DNA of 64,000 nt from Atriophallophorus winterbourni (taxonomy: Eukaryota; Platyhelminthes; Trematoda; Plagiorchiida; Microphallidae), in assembly GCA_013407085.1 (NCBI GenBank), contig JACCGJ010018281.1, forward strand, positions 1-64,000, in the 5' to 3' direction. Each line of letters begins with the position of its first letter. The stretch's first letter is position 1. A model generated the notes under the pieces. That model made no database searches, was not told where the DNA came from, and was given only the letters and a program-made list of their open reading frames with translations. Position numbers and translations under genes: made by a program. Positions 46,246 to 55,917 of the stretch are shown here, piece by piece.

Positions 46246-47561
46246 GGGCTTACAAAAATCTATCAGAGATTACAAAAATAATAGCTACAATGTTGTATAA
46301 AGATATACAGATAGAAAATTCAAAATAACTCACCGAAGGCTGAAGTGAGTTGAACAAGGAAATTGTGATGGGAAGGATACTGATTCTCCACGATGTCGAA
46401 GATTCCGAGTACGAACAGTAATGCAGGAATTGGCTTGATTAAATCCGTTAAGATGGAAGTTCAGTTTAGGTAACGAATAAAGTAGCAAGCTCGCTAAAAT
46501 GGAGTTATATCCGTGAGCGTTAATGGTTCTCACAGTCCAAACATTCACTGCAGTCAGTCCAGACAGTTGCAAACAAGTTCTCACACAATCGGCTCAGACA
46601 CAGCGAGAGAGAACGAACAACGCCGGTTGGATTCAAAACGTATATATTTTCAAGGTCACAATAATTAACAATTGCAAATAGCAAAATGAGTGAAATACAA
46701 CAAGGGTAACAAGTTTGGACAAGGTCGGCGGGCCAGATTAAAAAGCTAAACGGGCCGGATGTGGCCCGCGGGCCGTAGTTTGCCCACCCCTGATTTAGGG
46801 GATGGTTGGGGGTATGCAGTATATTGAACATAAGTATCAAATCACCTCTAAGACGGCGGTAGCAAAAGTCGAATAGATTGAGACTTGCAATACGATCTTC
46901 GTATTGTTTGTGCTTCAAACCGCGTACGAGCTTGGTGGTCTGATGATATATTCTCTATAAGAGGCTGATGTCCTTCTGTAGCCAGGGTGACCAAGCATGA
47001 ACCGCATACTCCATGGCTGGCCTCAAGTACGTATTAATTATTCGATGAACGGTTTGCTTAGTGAAACTCCCGAACACGCGTTTTAACGGTAGCAGTACTC
47101 GTGACGTCTTTTCATAGACAGATGTGACGTTGTGTGACGGTTTTAAAAGGCTGCTCACCCACACAACCAAGTCCATCTCCTTGTCAGTGCTTTCAGGAAT
47201 ATGGGAACCAAGGGCGTAGGACTACTCAAAATGTCTTCCAACAGTCAATACCTTGCATTTTCTGACATTGAAAGCTAGTTCATTTCTAACTGACCAGTCT
47301 TGTAAGGCATCGAGGTCCAGCTGAAGCTCTCTGCAATCCTCAGTTGTACGTACTTGTGTCCACAGCTTGATGTCATCCGCAAATAACAAGATTTTGCAGC
47401 GAACAAGTTCAGGTAAGCCGTTGACATACATCAGGAAAAGAAGTGGTCCAAGCACTGATCCCTGCGTCACCCCACTCGTTACTGCAATGATATGGGTAAT
47501 TGAAAGGCTTACCAAATTGCAGCACATTTCATGTTCGGAAACTTATTGTTTGCTTGTTCCT

Positions 47562-47835
47562 CCCCTGTCATTTACCAAGTGCAGTTAATTCACTTTGCAG
47601 CAGTAATAATTTAATAGCAGAATTTATCTGCGTCCAACTATTGATAGAGTCAGTGAAGCGAACCACGGTGCATGACAGTATGTGTAGTAGGCCGTTGATG
47701 TAAACTAGGAAAAGTACAATTCCTAGGACAGAAAATTCGGCGCCATTAGTGGCGTCAAATCTCGTGAATATATCCCGTTGATATTGAAAACTTCCTTGCA
47801 CAAAGTGATGTAACATTCCAGGCAAGCGAAAACAG
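47562..47835 (-). mobile_element. CR1-type LINE, palm fragment
   Basis: The minus-strand frame has VLGIVLFLVYINGLLHIL followed by RFTDSINSWTQI. It aligns with motif B and a degraded motif C (FTDS in place of FADD). It abuts the CR1-C copy and may be a separate small insertion. Confidence 0.65.
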
Positions 47836-47919
47836 GTCCGCTGGTACTCAGCTGTTGCAGATTTTGCAGTTGTCGAAAGCGATCATGTGGGGCAAGATCT
47901 TTGGTCCAAGTCGTCTAAC

Positions 47920-49706
47920 ACCGCAAGTTTTTATTCACGAGTTTTCAACCCAAAGTATGAATTGCAACGGTCGGCATTGTCAGCACCAATTGTGCCGGAG
48001 ACTATGCATCAGTTTGGAAATAGTGCAGCACCACCTACGTAAGTTGAATATCAACAAGTCCCCGGGAGCTGACGGAATCACACCTTCAATCCTAAAGGTA
48101 TGCGGCAGTCAATTGTGCGAACCACTTTGTGATTTATTTAATCACTCCCTGAGGGAGGGTGTTGTACCTAATGACTGGAAGAGAGGAATCATAATACCCA
48201 TGGAACTCGTTTTGACCCAGCAAATTACCGCCCTGTTACACTCCTTCCAGTGATCTTAAAAGTTATGGAGCGAATTGTCTGCGAAATAATTGTGAGTCAT
48301 CTCGAAGCCCAAAAGTTGCTGTCCAGAGAGCAACATGGATTTAGGAAGTCTCGTTCTGGCTTGACTAACCTACTGGAGACACTGCATGACTGGACGCAGG
48401 CGGTGGATAATGGTGGTTGCGTGCATGCGTGTTACTTGGACATATCAAAGGCGTTTGATTGCGTTGACCATTCTATACTCCTGAGCAAGCTGCACGATGT
48501 TAGTAAAAATGGGTGCCTTCTTACCTGGCTGAGAAGTTACCTTCTTGATCACAAGGCAACTGTAAGTATCGATGGTGTGATGTCTGGGGAAATCGGAACC
48601 ACTAGCGGTGTCCCACAAGGTTCGGTTCTTGGTCCGCTCCTCTTTTTGGTCTACATCAACGACCTTCCGAAACTTGTCACAGCCAAAATGGTTCTCTTTG
48701 CGGATGATGTTAAAGTTTGGATGCGAATCACGTCGAGCGTGGACTGTTTGCGCTTACAAAGCGATTTTATGTATTGCACAGCTGGTCGGAGCGAAACAAA
48801 CTTCCATTCAACTTCCGAAAGTGTAAAATGTTGCAAATAGGCAAAGATTTCACATTCTCATAAAACCTTGAATCAAACCAAATTGAATGGACAACCAAAG
48901 AAAAAGACCTCGGCGTATGGATTAATGGAAGTCTTAAGAATAGCATGCAATGCGAAGCAGTGTACAAACGAGCTAGCCGCATGCTAGGTATGCTTCGGCG
49001 GATTTTCGGACATATTTCCCGTGAATCATTCTTCATGCTTATAAATACGTATATTAACCCGGTGATTGATTACTCAGTGCAAGCTTGGTCACCGTGGCTA
49101 CAAAAGGACATCAAGCTGCTCGAGAGGATTTATCACAGAGCAACCAAAATGGTTGGCTGCCTCCGCAAACTACCATATGAGAATCGACTTGAGCATCTTT
49201 CTTTGGACACACTGCTTCGCAGACGGGTTAGATTTGATCTAATCCTAACGTACAAAATAATGAACTCAAAGGCGCACACTCTGAGGCATCTATTTCGCCT
49301 CCGGTCAAGCCATTTCACACGTACTCACCCATTGGCATTTGATATTCCACATTCCCACCGGAACTGCCGTCGGTTCTTCTATTCTGTGCGCGTTTGTTTC
49401 TTATGGAACTCCCTACCGTGAGATGTTGTTCAATCATCTAGTGATAGGATTTTCAGGAACAAATTGGATATATTTATGCGTAGTAATTCCACCCTACATC
49501 CCGTTTATATAACATGATTTTTTGCCGAACGAATATTTTTTTCATCATACAGCGACAATACATGACATTTTTGTAACTATAAAACTGTCGACCTTCCTAA
49601 TGACTCAATTTATTTTGTATATATATTTATTGTCCTTATACGAATATCCTGTGGTGTTGTAGAATTACGAGCATTTGTATGCCATAAATTCTTGAATCTT
49701 GAATCT
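47920..49706 (+). mobile_element. CR1-type LINE (subfamily A), 5'-truncated copy
   Basis: This matches 40285-42090 collinearly, in the same orientation, with only scattered differences. The RT frame encodes NKSPGADGITPSIL, YLDISKAFDCVDHS (motif A), SGVPQGSVLGPLLFLVYINDLP (motif B) and LFADDVKVW (motif C). A frame change near 48770 follows, and then the C-terminal block to FFYSVRVCFLWNSLP with a TGA at 49421 where the other copy reads through. Two frame breaks lie near 48200-48250. The tail is TCTTGAATCTTGAATC at 49690-49706. It is inactive, but closer to the consensus in the palm than the 37.8-kb copy. Confidence 0.92.
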
Positions 49707-49734
49707 CGTTTGTCAATATTGAGAGCGATTTTCA

Positions 49735-49995
49735 AAAACCATGCTGCGCCGCGGATAGTATATTTCGCGATGCTAAGTGATGTGCTTTCGTCTACGTAAC
49801 ATTGCGCCTTAGAACTTTGGACATCACAGGAAGCAAGATGACAGGACGGTGGTTTGCAGGATCCGGACTATTACCACCGTGCTGTTAGTTGAAATAATCC
49901 AAAGCTTTCACGCTGCTGGCAGCACTCCTTGAGTCAGATAATGCTTAAACAACTCAATCTATTGTGCGCGCAGCTGCTTATCACAGGATTTTAGT
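49735..49995 (-). mobile_element. CR1-type LINE, RT N-terminal fragment
   Basis: The minus strand, in shifted frames, gives CDKQLRAQ-IELFKHYLTQGVLPAA and then NHRPVILLPVMSK. These equal the LCEPLCELFNHSLREGVVP and NYRPVTLLPVISK blocks of the other copies. Confidence 0.75.
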
Positions 49996-50012
49996 ACGAC
50001 TGTTGTGATTTC

Positions 50013-50277
50013 GTCGGCTCTCGGGTATTTTTAGGGTTCATTCAAGATTCAAGACACATGGTTTAATAATTTTACGGTGACAAAATGCACAGAGATTCAC
50101 AAATATATAGCATAAAAATATTCGTTAATCAAAAAGAAAATTTGTATAATTATTTAATGGCACGTATAGTCCAGTTGAATATTTACCACGTCATCAAATC
50201 GTCAATTCGTTTTGCAACGAATACGTGTGCAAATTTGAAATCAATGTTTCGGCGCTGCGAGCGATAACAATAGATTC
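50013..50277. repeat. 265-bp direct repeat, left copy
   Basis: Starts GTCGGCTCTCGGGTATTTTT and ends at ACAATAGATTC. Repeated at 50807-51066 with few differences plus a small deletion. It contains a reversed TCTTGAA-type LINE tail near 50043-50056. The pair encloses a subfamily B LINE 3' end. Confidence 0.93.
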
Positions 50278-50806
50278 AGAACTCAGAAATCAGAACTCAG
50301 AAAATTGTATGGTAGAAAAAGCATTAGGCTTAACAATAATATAGGAAGACAAGGTATATAGAACATATAAAATATATATATATATATATAAAATATTAAA
50401 TATCTCGAAAATCAATAGGGACAATCGCATAACGCATGGTTCGTCATAAACTCATCGAGTTTGGAAGCGAAAACCTCATCAGATTCTGATCGTGTGATTT
50501 ATTCAGGCAAATAGTTCCAAGTAAAACAATTTCTTACCGAGAAAAAATTACGACGTATATCCAATCGAGAATGCGGAATACTTGAAGCCTTTAAATGTGT
50601 TCGTGTTCGAGTAGGGTCACCGGGCTTTAGCAAGTGTTTAAGGTGATTGTTTACAGAATGCAGGATTTTGAAGGTCAACATAAGGTCATTACGTATCCGC
50701 CGTTGGGTAAAATCGTGTATGTTCAGTTTTAACATTCGCTCTGTGAAAGGCAAATTTCTGTACCGGGAGACCAACTTCATAGCACGATGATAAATCCTGC
50801 TGCAAA
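50278..50806 (-). mobile_element. CR1-type LINE (subfamily B), 3' end between direct repeats
   Basis: The minus strand from 50806 reads GCAGGATTTATCATCGTGCT, then KLVSRYRNLPFTERMLKLN, IHDFTQRRIRNDLMLTFKI and RRNFFSVRNCFTWNYLPE. The 3' UTR follows, ending in the complement of GAACTCAGAAATCAGAACTC at 50278, the TTTCTGAG-type tail. The ORF is open for 93 codons. It is 5'-truncated at YHRAT. Confidence 0.9.
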
Positions 50807-51066
50807 GTCGGCTCTCGGGTATTTTTAGGGTTCATTCAAGATTCAAGACACATGATTTAATAATTTTACGGTGACAAAATGCATAGAGATTCACAAATAT
50901 ATAGCATAAATAGCATAATAAAAAGAAAATTTGCATAATTATTTAATGGCACGTATAGTCGAGTTGAATGTTTACCACGTCATCAAATCTTCAAATCGTT
51001 TTGCAACGAATACGTGTCCAAATTTCAAATCAATGTTTCGACGCTGCGAGCGGTAACAATAGATTC
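50807..51066. repeat. 265-bp direct repeat, right copy
   Basis: Second copy of 50013-50277, starting GTCGGCTCTCGGGTATTTTT directly after the LINE fragment and ending GGTAACAATAGATTC. Confidence 0.93.
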
Positions 51067-51074
51067 TAGAAGGG

Positions 51075-51440
51075 GGATCAAAAGGAAGCACATTTTAGGT
51101 GACCTCACACTGCACACTGTCTTTAGGCTGCCGCATACCCAGAATCCAAGTTCACTTTCCGACTCGGTCCACCTCACAATCTTCTGGCCAATGTGTAATT
51201 GGTGCCGGGATGGTATACTGAATTACTGCACCTTGCTTGTTTCTTACCGTCCATTCATGAAGACCATCTAAATCATCTTGCAGCTTTGCTTTTCCGATAT
51301 TCAATCACCAAGTTGATATTGATGTCATCAGCTGTTGCATCATGGTTGATGTCGGTAAGTGGAAATACAGTCCGAATACTTTTGTATAAAAGTGAGGTTA
51401 ATCTTGATCCACCCTACTCCGCAGATTTGTACTAACGGCG
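51075..51440 (-). mobile_element. CR1-type LINE, palm fragment
   Basis: The minus strand retains pieces such as ADDININLV (near 51320), a D--W--NGR-KQ block, and CEVDRVGK-TWILGMRQPKDS near 51150. These match the order LFADDIK, DLDAL-DW, W---E-DLG of CR1-C type RTs. Frames shift several times. Confidence 0.55.
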
Positions 51441-51644
51441 GCAAACCGGTAAAGAATTGTTTGAAATAAACACATGTAAATATGGATTTTTTAAATCACC
51501 GATTTGAAACGGATCAAAATGTGCAAATTTTTTTGAGAATGTTAGTTTAACTAGTCTTATCCAACATTGAATTCTGATATAAAGCTATACCTGATCTTCA
51601 TTTTCGTTTCTCATCCAATTTATTTTATGAACTCTGTAATGTAT

Positions 51645-51742
51645 TGTGGTACTCACATCCCCATCCCCCACACACCACTACCGGTTTCTGGCTGTTTGCC
51701 GTCATCAGGTGGAGAGAGTAAGTTTAGGTTCAGTGAGCTTTG
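51645..51742 (-). repeat. 240-bp repeat family, half unit (reverse)
   Basis: GTATTGTGGTACTCACATCC, then CACACCACTACCGGTTTCTG, then GCTGTTTGCCGTCATCAGG and TTAGGTTCAGTGAGCTTTG. This is the first half of the unit in reverse and one of the best-preserved pieces. Confidence 0.85.
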
Positions 51743-51744
51743 TT

Positions 51745-53680
51745 GATTGAAGATATTTAATTTTGCTTCAATCAATATTAAGTTTAAATAATCGGAGATA
51801 AATAAATTCATTATAATATATTATTGAATAATTAGGCTAATTGCGCGTATACGAAAAACGTCGCAGAATTAATACGGTGATTCTAACTAAAATGAAATAG
51901 TAACTAACAATCGATATTTTCAACCAGCTGGACATCATTTCCAACCTGTACCAGATATCCCATTGTGAAGACATATTACATGAATATAATTATGATTCGA
52001 AATGAAATTTGCAATTCCAAACCAAGTTAATTACTTTTTCAAAATTGAATTATTAATTATCAATCCTAAATACTCAAATTGCTGATTTTTCACAATGATT
52101 AAAACAAAATTTTAATTTTTAATTTTTTTTATAATTTAACGTCTAGAAAGATTATAGTTAAACTTGTGTAAAAAAATTAGAAAAGAAAATGAATTAGTCA
52201 GTTTGATTTATTAATCGGATTTAATTGAATTATTTACTATGGTGTCCAAAAATATTACAGTGAATGCAAATTCTTGAAATTAACATAAAATATTATTAAT
52301 TTTTCACATTTAATAAAGTGATATTCAGATGTTTCAAATGTGTAATTCTGAACGCAAGATTCAAAAGCTATTTTTACACGTTCGAGCCAGTTTTGGGACG
52401 TAAGTTCATCGGCAATTGAAATTGAACCCTACGACAATATATAATACAATATATAATATCGATGATAACAGATTAGTTCAAATTATTCAGGCAATGCATC
52501 TATTAATCAGAATCGACAACACGACTGTGTAATCGATTGATTATATAACCCATTGAAATATACAATCCATTTCTTCGTAAAAGGCGTAACTAATCAATAT
52601 TAACAATATTTTTTTCCAGAATACGCACACTTTTACCACTTCTACTAGTTTGAGTTAGTTGCATTAGCTGAAACACTACATATATCGTAAAAGCGGTACC
52701 CTCTCGAGCAAATACTTGCAATTTGAAATGCGGCATAAGATATGTCGGTACATAAGAATTAATTATTGGTATTTCTTACAGCGGTTGTAAGTCTACTTCG
52801 TAGGAAAATAATAGATACATAGAAATATTGCCCAAGTTTGTTTATTAAACATCAGTAAAATGTGTATGAATTACTGATGTCATTCCTACTGAACAAATCG
52901 AATTCGATTGTTTTCTAATTATTGACAAATCATTATGATAATATGTTTTAGAATGTTGTTGATCACTGTGCTCCAAGCTGAATTTATTGCGCATTGAACT
53001 ATCGATGAATAAAAATGCAATGAAATTTTTGAGTACCAAATGTTCAATTCATATGAAACTATTGTATTAACCCGTGATTGAAAAATAAAGGAAGTATAAA
53101 TGGAAACGTGTTTGGAGATATCGTAGTATGGTTTATGTTTTCCTAAATACCTTATCTCATCACAAGACTCTCTGATCGTATTTAACAACCTGAAACTTTT
53201 CAGTTATAAATTTTGGGCAAACTTTTTAAGGCATGTGAATCCTGATCCATATCTGAGGAATGCAAACAGAATATGTGATGGAAATACATTAAAATAATTA
53301 TTTGTGAGCAAACGTTGTTTCATTAAAAAAACGCGCTTATGTGGTTTTCTAGAGAATTTATTGCGTAAAATCTCATCATTCATAAAATTGAAGAGCTTTA
53401 TTCAAACATTACTAACCCATATAGATTTATGATATAAAGAGTTTTGTTTGTTGGAAATGTGTAAGAATTTCTTGAAAAAAAGAATCATGCGGGCCGTCAC
53501 ATCACGCATTAATCATTATTATTTCAAAGTCAGACATTTATTGACGCCATTTTAGCGATTTTAAACAAAACTTTCCGACAGATAAATGAGAAGTAGGAAT
53601 GAAAAATTTGTCATTAGGGCTCGAGTGCCTCAGCAAAGTCAGTCGATTAATCATGTAGAAAATTACAGCTTGAAAATTTA
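51745..53680. other. A+T-rich gene-free stretch
   Basis: Nearly 2 kb of very A+T-rich DNA. No repeat family or plausible coding frame was recognised. The open frames at 52845-53039 and 52919-53188 are low-complexity and motif-free. Confidence 0.5.
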
Positions 53681-53682
53681 AG

Positions 53683-53714
53683 AAAATAAATAATAAATAA
53701 TAAATAATAAATAA
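53683..53714. repeat. AATAAAT/AATA microsatellite
   Basis: Four to five units of AATAAAT-like repeat immediately downstream (minus strand) of a candidate terminal exon. Confidence 0.85.
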
Positions 53715-53718
53715 TTGC

Positions 53719-53937
53719 TTACAATAAAGAATGACGTTGGTGACTCAAAAGTGTGCTTGTTGTAGGGCCGCATTTTTCCTCAATGCACATTTGGTCATAT
53801 CTCCGCCGAATCTGTTCGGATTTATCCCATTCCAAGAATCCAGTGTTATTTTCGATCAGAGCTATTGGACTTTTTAGTTTTGATCCTGTTAACCGATCCA
53901 CAGCAAGTCGCTCACACGCGCAAACTTTTTCCCACCG
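53719..53937 (-). CDS. Candidate terminal coding exon of an unidentified gene
   Basis: After an acceptor-like TAATAGTTAG at about 53947-53938, the minus strand is open for 72 codons to a TAA at 53721-53719. The translation starts RWEKVCACERLAVDRLTGSK, continues LKSPIALIENNTGFLEWDKS, EQIRRRYDQMCIEEKCGP, and ends SHQRHSLL. It has the mixed charge and complexity of a real globular protein end and is not similar to any LINE or hAT protein here. I do not recognise the family. Upstream exons would lie beyond 54 kb, where LINE copies fill the window, so the intron would be large. The reading starts in phase 0 if the acceptor is right. No clear AATAAA follows. No function can be given. Confidence 0.45.
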   Translation of the reverse strand, partial: RWEKVCACERLAVDRLTGSKLKSPIALIENNTGFLEWDKSEQIRRRYDQMCIEEKCGPTTSTLLSHQRHSLL

Positions 53938-54004
53938 CTAACTATTATATAGTATTTGCTATCATCGCAAAGATCGCGTCAAGCTATGCATTTTAATACC
54001 TAAT

Positions 54005-54505
54005 TCTATGTGTGTGTGGTTAAAGAGATACAGTGGATTATTTGCTAAATGACGAAATCACGATTTCCAAAAGCAGCCACATCGACCAAACGCACAGCCG
54101 ACTAACCTAATTCAGGCTAAATCACAAGATCCAACACAGGCAAAGAAATCGGTCGTTCAAGATATGACAGCGAGGATTGTTCACACGACAGCGACATGGA
54201 GTCTACATGACCTCTGCGGCGAAAGCAACCATGGTCACGGCCGGCCCAGCTGATGGGACGCAACCCGACAGGCAGAATTGTCACGCGGTCACGTACAAAA
54301 CGTGTGAACAACGAGTGAGTCCCAAGGCACGTCAAATCATAACATGTTTTATGTGTATGGGTAAGATCAATGGTAAATTTGACCGTAAATTAGCTTCTGA
54401 TTCCATAGGAGCCTGCTATTCATGTGTTCGTTGCAGAGGTAAATCATTGCACGATGCTGATATCTTTGAATCCAAAACTGAAAATAGGATGGTCAATTTC
54501 GAGAC
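54005..54505 (+). mobile_element. CR1-type LINE, ORF1 5' part (left half of chimeric copy 2)
   Basis: Begins GTGTGTGTGGTTAAAGAG. The ORF1 start is ATGACGAAATCACGATTTCC at about 54049. The finger region is ITCFMCMGKINGKFDRKLAS and CYSCVRCRGKSLHDAD. Coding is cut after NFETFRTQN, at the same residue as the copy at 43.3 kb, and continues straight into the reversed tail of a subfamily B element. Confidence 0.82.
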
Positions 54506-54833
54506 GTTCAGAACTCAGAACTCGGAAAGTTTTGCGGTAGAATAAGCTGTAAACTTAACAGTAAACATAAGATTACGAGGAAAATTGAATAAAAATATAA
54601 AATATTTCAAAAATCAATAGGAACAGTCAAATACCACGTCGTTCGTCATATACTAATCGAGTTAGAAGCTAAAAACTCAACAAATTCCGAGCGTATGATT
54701 TCTGCAGTCAAAATGTTTAAAATTCTGACCGAGAAAACATTACGACGAATATCCAATAGAGATTGCGGATTGCTTAAAGCCTTTGAATGTTTTCGTGTTC
54801 GAATAATGCCATTGGGATTTAGCAAGTGTTTAA

Positions 54834-55046
54834 CCCTTAACGGTCGAATGTGTCAAATTAGGTACACAAAATTTTAAGGTTTATGATAGGATAAATTAGA
54901 CAGATCACTTCCGTATGCCGGAAGTATCGGATTCGGCACACGTTCTGCTCTCGTTTGATGCGCGTTTGAGACGGCTGAGCCATGCGGCGCGCCAGTTGTC
55001 AACAAACTTCGGAAGTGAGGTGACGCTTGTAAAATAATTCAGGCAG
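54834..55046. mobile_element. 213-bp TTAA-flanked element (piggyBac-like MITE candidate)
   Basis: The insert is bounded by TTAA at 54830-54833 and 55047-55050. Other subfamily B copies (for example near 60810 on the opposite strand) have a single TTAA here, in the order GTGTTTAAGGGGATGG. The insert starts CCCTTAACGG; its other end is CTGCCTGAAT on the opposite strand, so the termini are not clearly inverted repeats. It is richer in G+C than the host and non-coding. Its core recurs at 46.1-46.2 kb inside the hAT element. Confidence 0.8.
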
Positions 55047-55185
55047 TTAAGGGGATGGTCTTGAATGCCAACAAGTGTTCACTCCTTATCCGTCTTTGGG
55101 TAAAATCGTATTGATTTAGTTTCACTATTCTCAATTTTAAAGTAAATTTCTGTTATGGTAGACCAACTTGTTTCAAAGTAATTCA

Positions 55186-55917
55186 AAGTAATTCAAAGTT
55201 TTAATGGTCCAAAACGCCAATAATTTACAGTAACCACAGAATAAAAATATAGGGAATGCATAAAAACAACACAAATGTTTTGTCCGTATGGAAAGTCATC
55301 ACGTGTATTCAGGTGCAAGGTTGTATTTGGTCAACATATACTTGTCAAGTTCAGCCTTGAACATGTTCAGGCTTGTTGCGCAAATGGTATGTGGGGGCAG
55401 GGAGTTCCATATAAAAAAAACTCTGACAGCAAAGTAAAACGTTCGACAATTTGATCTGGAGTGTGAAATAATTAACTTGTAGCCCTGCGATCTGCTACCA
55501 CGTGCTTCTTGCCGATGAAACAGGAGTTCAAGTGGGTGATTCAGTGTATGCAGAATGTTGAACAGCAGGATCAAGTCACCCCTAAGGCGATGATAAGAAA
55601 AGTCAAAGAGGTTTAGAGTTGCAATCCGCTCCTCGAATGGCCCGGTCACCAGTTTTGTAGCGCGGTGGTATACCCGTTGCAGCAAGGTCATGTACTTTTG
55701 TACCCATGGGGACCATGCTTGAACTGCATACTCCATTGTTGTTCTGATATAGGTGTTAATAATACGTGGGAGTATCTGCTTTGAAAAACGACCAAATATC
55801 CATCTGAGCAATCCTTAGCTTTGGCAGGACTTTTTGCACACAACAGAACACTGCCGTGAAGACTTCAAGTTACTGCTAAACCGCACGCCCAGGTCTTTCT
55901 CTTCAGTAACTTTGTCG
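55186..55917 (-). mobile_element. CR1-type LINE (subfamily C), 3' part inserted in another CR1
   Basis: A 170-codon open frame (55811-55299, minus) encodes MLRWIFGRFSKQILPRIIN, YIRTTMEYAVQAWSPWVQKY, YHRATKLVTGPFEERIATLN, LFDFSYHRLRGDLILLFNIL and FYFAVRVFFIWNSLPPH, ending LAPEYT. This is the longest uninterrupted CR1-C coding segment in the window. The 3' UTR ends in three copies of a TTACTTTGAA-like 10-mer at 55186-55200. Flanks are AACTTG on the left and AACTTTG on the right, consistent with a short target duplication inside the host CR1-B. Confidence 0.88.

Larger units (their letters stand above)
44873..46792 (-). mobile_element. hAT DNA transposon, internally deleted (Charlie-like termini)
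   Basis: The outer ends are CAGGGTGGGCAAACTTTTGA at 44873 and, on the other strand from 46792, CAGGGGTGGGCAAACTACGG followed by repeated GGCCCG and GGGCCAC. These are typical Charlie-type hAT ends. The flanks are GATTTGGG on the left and ATTTAGGG on the right, compatible with an 8-bp hAT target duplication that has since changed. The host CR1 reading is interrupted between the codons for HPL and the RSH-type block. The transposase remnant (46023-45224) lacks most of its catalytic core, so the element is non-autonomous. Confidence 0.92.
44457..47560 (-). mobile_element. CR1-type LINE (subfamily C), host of a hAT insertion
   Basis: On the minus strand the copy begins near 47560 with an RT palm: SGVTQGSVLGPLLFLMYVNG (motif B), LLFADDIKLWTQVR (motif C DD intact), and LAFNVRKCKVLTVGRHFE. 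It continues with LKPSHNVTSVYEKTSRVL and YLRPAMEYAVHAWSPWLQKD, and EDRIASLNLFDFCYRRLRGDLILMFNILHTPNHPL at about 46800. There a 1.9-kb hAT element interrupts it. Beyond the hAT, from 44872 down, come RLNCRRYFYSVRVCFTWNYLP, the stop, the 3' UTR and the AATTGA tail at 44457-44475. One frameshift lies near 47200. The copy is inactive. Confidence 0.88.
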
